Source of the DNA: Rivularia sp034931125
GTDB lineage: Bacteria > Cyanobacteriota > Cyanobacteriia > Cyanobacteriales > Nostocaceae
DNA: 64,000 bases
Direction of reading: 5' to 3'
Assembly: GCF_034931125.1 (NCBI RefSeq)
Contig: NZ_JAYGHM010000030.1
Location: 29,476-93,475, forward strand
Part shown: piece by piece, positions 60,913 to 64,000 of the stretch
Layout: each line of letters starts with the position of its first letter
Numbering within the stretch: the first letter of the stretch is position 1
The notes under the pieces: model-generated
What the model saw: only the letters and a program-made list of their open reading frames with translations
What the model was told of the DNA's origin: nothing
Database searches by the model: none
Made by a program: the position numbers and the translations under genes

Positions 60913-63825
60913 TTAAAAATCCGCAGGATTAGTACCAAAAACGGTTTCATCTTCCATGTCATCATCATCTAAATCTAAAGGTAAACTTGGTTCCCCTTCT
61001 ACGCTTTCAATTTTCCCTATGGAAGGAACTTCATTAAATGCAATTTGGGTTTCTTCTCCTGTGTGTGTATCATATGGTTGTGATTGATACGATAACAAAC
61101 GTTGAAGTTCCTCAAATTTATCTAAAGAAAATACGGCACCGTTTGCTAGAGCAGTTTCTTTGTGAGCCTCTGCAATAATAGCTTGAAATAGGCAAGCGTT
61201 GGAAAGATTAACTAAATCGAGGTTTACTCCTAAAAGGTTGGCTCCTGTGAGATTAGCACCAGTAAGTTTGGCATTTGTCAGATTTGCATTTGTCAAATTA
61301 GCATCTGTTAAGTCAGCACCAGTTAGGTTTGCATCTGCAAGATTTGCACCTACTAAACAAGCATCTTTCAACTGAGCATTTGATAAATCTGTGTGAGCAA
61401 AATTGACTCGGGATAATATTGCTTGTGTTAAATCGGCTTTTGATAAGTCGAGTAGTGTTAAAGATTTTTCACCAATTTGCACTCTTGCAATATCTCTATG
61501 GAAAAGTGCTGTTTTAGCAATCAATTTTACTATTGCTTGGGGCTGAAATTCTGTTAAAAGATTGGGATTTCCGCAGGGTGAAAAAGTTAATTTAGTTTCT
61601 CGGTAGCAAGCACTAAGCAATAAAAACACATTTATTCCCACTGCTGCATTTACTTGTTCTACATTTAAGGGGTTTTGCAGTTCTTTAAAATAAGACCAAG
61701 CTTTATGTGCTATTCCTTCATCTAACCAACGTCCGCTACAGTAACTGTACCAAAATGGCTGTAAGCGATCGCATAACAATTCAAAGGAGAATTTACTTTG
61801 TTCTCGTCGCAATCCTTCAATCGCAAATTCTTCAATTTCTGGGGTTAGAATACCGTAACCAAGTAAATAATAAAGATATTCAGCGATATTTTCCGGAGAA
61901 TCTATAGCAAAAATCATTTCCCCGTAAGCATTGCGATCGCGTTTTGTTAAAGCTGTTAATTTGGTGACAATGGCTTTAGCACAAAGGTATTCTCCTAAGT
62001 TGGGGTGAGAGAATTGGGTATGGGGTATAGGGAAGGGGTCATTTTTAAAATAAAAGGCTGATAGCTTACTAAAATCACCTGTAAGATTAATCTTTTTCTT
62101 CCGCGAAAATAGAATTTGCAGCGCTACAGATTGTATTTGATTAGGTAGTTCTTGGGAATGAATATATGGGGACATACCGGATGGATGACCCAACAAGCAT
62201 TGATTAAGACGCTCGTAAATCCTCCACAATACCGCAGCGCTGTTTGTAATTTGAGGATTGGTTGCTAGCTGTAATATCTCATCATCAAGTAGTTCGTTAC
62301 GGTGTAAAACAGCGAGCAAATATAACGTTAAAGGGTGACGGACAAAATCTGCAAGTAAACATTGAGACCTTTGAGAAAAAGCTTTATTCCTTTTTAATAA
62401 TGCAAAAAAGTTTTGAGCAACCGTCATCGACTGCACTTTTGACAAATTTGCGAACCACTGTTTCCATTCATCTTGTCCCCAGGGTTGAATTTTAATTCGC
62501 TGTAATTTTGCTGCTGCTTTAGTAATAATATCTTGTAGCGCCCAGCTTTGACTGGTCAAAATAATTTTGTGTTTTTTCTCCCTTTGAAACTTCAGTAACT
62601 GCTGGATAAAAATAATGTTCAAGGCTCCAGCTTGAGGTAGTTCGTCTAATCCATCAAGTATTAGCAAATACTTATCTTTAGGTTTGAGCCAAGCCGACAA
62701 ATTTACCCGATCGTTTTTAAAAGCAGATTCAAGGGTTTCTAAAAAAGTTTCACCTATTTTTATTTCTTTAAGATTAATCAAAACAGGTATCCAATCAGGG
62801 TAAAATTTCCGTGCAACCCGTGCGGCGAATATTTGACAGAAACTGGTTTTTCCATAACCACTATCTGACTCAATTACAGTAATGGTTTCTAATTCCAACT
62901 GTGAAACCACCCATTTCATTAAATCGACTGGCTGATGTTCCTTTACAGGTAAACCTTTGCTCGGAACGTATAAATCTATGAGAGAAAATGATTCTATTAA
63001 CAGCGGTTCACCAAGTTTTTTAATCAAACTTGCTCGATAACTTTCTCTTGCACAATCAATTTTATCGTCAGATTTCCAATGAATTTCTGTAGTTCTTAAT
63101 TCAAGAGAATTGCCTAATTTAAAAAACTTTTGTAACTGAGCCAAAATTGTAGCATTTTCACTGACAACTACAATTAAATGTCCTAACAATTTATTCTCTA
63201 AACGTCGAATAATCAATTCCGCTTCCGAAGAAGGAACGGTATTAGCAACTAACCAAGCTACAGCAATATGATTAATCTGCTGTACGAAAGAAGAATGAGC
63301 AACCTTATAGAGTGCTTCTTCCGCTTGCACATCAGTAAGCTTTTCACCCCTGAAAATTTTTATAAAAGCTTGTAAATGCTCATCTCGCAAGGGTTTTACC
63401 GTAGGATTAACGAATAAATTTTCCCCTTGTCCCCTTCTCCCCTTATTATCTGGCAACAGCGTCCTTTCTAACCAAACTCGCGAGAGACCTTGTTCGTCAA
63501 GTAGAACTTCTTCTAAAGCTTGTAGATAAGCAACTTGAAAAGTCAACCAAGTAGCTTCATTACGCTTAAAAGGCTTATTTTGTCCCAATAAACTCAAAAT
63601 ACTCTGCGTTAACCGAGCAAATAGACCAATTTCATCCCAAACAGCCCCTAAAGGAAGTTCCATAACTTCTGCTAAAGTACATATATCAAACGGTAAAGGG
63701 CTTCTAACTTCCATATCCCGAATTATTCGCAAAGCTACACCCGTAATTTGTGCTTGCGAAAAATCTTTTATTTGACTTATTTCGATATAGTTTTCTGTCA
63801 ACCAATGTCGAATACTAAAGTTCAT
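60913..63825 (-). CDS. STAND protein: NACHT ATPase with C-terminal pentapeptide repeats
   Basis: A 970-residue protein. Residues 1-240 form an unrecognised helical N-terminal region (MNFSIRHWLTENYIEISQIK). The NACHT module has Walker A ESDSGYGKTS (Lys326), Walker B LLILDGLDELP (387-397), and LTSQSWAL after it. A helical winged/arm region follows, then pentapeptide repeats of A(D/N)Lxx type (LSKADLTQAIL, then ANLADANLTGADLTDANL and so on, roughly residues 790-880) and an acidic tail. NACHT STAND proteins are signal-responsive switches; several protect bacteria from phage. No separate effector domain is recognised. Residues 126-137 (DNKGRRGQGEN) appear to derive from the ggggacaagg repeat. Confidence 0.85.
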   Translation of the reverse strand: MNFSIRHWLTENYIEISQIKDFSQAQITGVALRIIRDMEVRSPLPFDICTLAEVMELPLGAVWDEIGLFARLTQSILSLLGQNKPFKRNEATWLTFQVAYLQALEEVLLDEQGLSRVWLERTLLPDNKGRRGQGENLFVNPTVKPLRDEHLQAFIKIFRGEKLTDVQAEEALYKVAHSSFVQQINHIAVAWLVANTVPSSEAELIIRRLENKLLGHLIVVVSENATILAQLQKFFKLGNSLELRTTEIHWKSDDKIDCARESYRASLIKKLGEPLLIESFSLIDLYVPSKGLPVKEHQPVDLMKWVVSQLELETITVIESDSGYGKTSFCQIFAARVARKFYPDWIPVLINLKEIKIGETFLETLESAFKNDRVNLSAWLKPKDKYLLILDGLDELPQAGALNIIFIQQLLKFQREKKHKIILTSQSWALQDIITKAAAKLQRIKIQPWGQDEWKQWFANLSKVQSMTVAQNFFALLKRNKAFSQRSQCLLADFVRHPLTLYLLAVLHRNELLDDEILQLATNPQITNSAAVLWRIYERLNQCLLGHPSGMSPYIHSQELPNQIQSVALQILFSRKKKINLTGDFSKLSAFYFKNDPFPIPHTQFSHPNLGEYLCAKAIVTKLTALTKRDRNAYGEMIFAIDSPENIAEYLYYLLGYGILTPEIEEFAIEGLRREQSKFSFELLCDRLQPFWYSYCSGRWLDEGIAHKAWSYFKELQNPLNVEQVNAAVGINVFLLLSACYRETKLTFSPCGNPNLLTEFQPQAIVKLIAKTALFHRDIARVQIGEKSLTLLDLSKADLTQAILSRVNFAHTDLSNAQLKDACLVGANLADANLTGADLTDANLTNANLTNAKLTGANLTGANLLGVNLDLVNLSNACLFQAIIAEAHKETALANGAVFSLDKFEELQRLLSYQSQPYDTHTGEETQIAFNEVPSIGKIESVEGEPSLPLDLDDDDMEDETVFGTNPADF

Positions 63826-63867
63826 TTAAATACTCAGTCGATGTAGAAGTTAAGGGATTTTAGATTA

Positions 63868-64000
63868 AAAGTTAGGAGTTAGGAGTTAAGAGTTAAGAGT
63901 TAGGAGTTAAGAGTTAGGAGTTAGGAGTTAAGAATTAGGAGTTAGGAGTTAAGAGTTAGGAGTTAAGAATTAGGAGTTAGGAGTTAGGAGTTAGGAGTTA
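63868..64000. repeat. tandem ttaggag/ttaagag repeats up to the window edge
   Basis: At least fifteen copies of gttaggagtt/gttaagagtt, a degenerate 7-8-base unit. Upstream of the NACHT gene. The array continues past the window. Confidence 0.9.

Noticed and set aside
63868..64000. Possible CRISPR array
   Set aside because: The units are 7-8 bases and contiguous, without 30-40 base unique spacers; the same holds for 60840-60901 and 54722-54982. No cas genes are present.

Overview
The window comes from a cyanobacterium, most likely a filamentous one of the Nostocales type. The grounds are oxygenic photosynthesis genes (psbX, psb28, psaE, ndhO, ycf66), the circadian kinase gene sasA, cyanobacterial families such as DUF3134 and PAP/fibrillin, many GCGATCGC (HIP1-type) octamers, AT-rich sequence, and intergenic space full of short tandem and palindromic repeats of the kind common in heterocyst formers. 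The sequence does not support a species name. Three runs of N (25408-25765, 40924-40992, 55834-56182) mark assembly gaps, and each is flanked by repeated sequence.

Layout. 1-9.3 kb: a TonB-like envelope protein cut by the window edge, a lipase, a divergent cytochrome b6-like protein overlapping a Na+/H+ or K+/H+ antiporter tail to tail, tRNA-Glu(UUC) with its promoter, and a coupled SRPBCC / degenerate GAF histidine kinase pair. 9.3-17 kb: accessory genes including an RHH protein, an HNH nuclease, an L7/L12-like fragment with an in-frame stop, an Rnl5-like RNA ligase, an AAA ATPase, a Nudix hydrolase and a GNAT. 17-20.3 kb: two tandem beta-propeller lipoproteins, ycf66, the 39-codon psbX and a YggT/Ycf19 gene. 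21.2-23.8 kb: a tight ACT / ketopantoate-reductase-like / KASIII-like operon whose flanks recur around the first gap. 24-31.5 kb: NTF2-like lipoprotein, HAD phosphatase, sasA, mutT, GIY-YIG protein, peptidoglycan-binding protein, then a hairpin-rich stretch that looks like a decayed IS200/IS605-type end. 31.6-37.7 kb: ctaCDE (aa3 cytochrome oxidase) divergent from ctaA-ctaB (heme A synthesis), a coherent respiratory module. 38-45.5 kb: hicBA toxin-antitoxin, a ferredoxin/MBL fusion, psb28, moaB, mraY, DUF3134, fibrillin, psaE-mutM, ndhO. 45.7-51.3 kb: the most unusual locus, two paralogous winged-helix proteins (one with a histone-H1-like basic tail), an ORC/STAND-like ATPase and a DUF1802-Mrr-type nuclease. 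51.3-64 kb: aspartic protease pair, methyltransferases, hisC, an 11-bp tandem array, a gapped GT39-type glycosyltransferase, a lipoprotein, and a 970-residue NACHT-pentapeptide STAND protein.

How parts work together: ctaC/D/E with ctaA/B build the terminal oxidase; psbX, ycf66, psb28, psaE and ndhO serve the thylakoid complexes; sasA links the Kai clock to transcription. The 45.7-51.3 kb cluster and the NACHT protein are the best candidates for defence-like or DNA-handling systems, but that is inferred from architecture and not shown by the sequence. Several dispersed repeats appear to have entered reading frames (mutM, the NACHT gene, the end of hisC, probably the glycosyltransferase).
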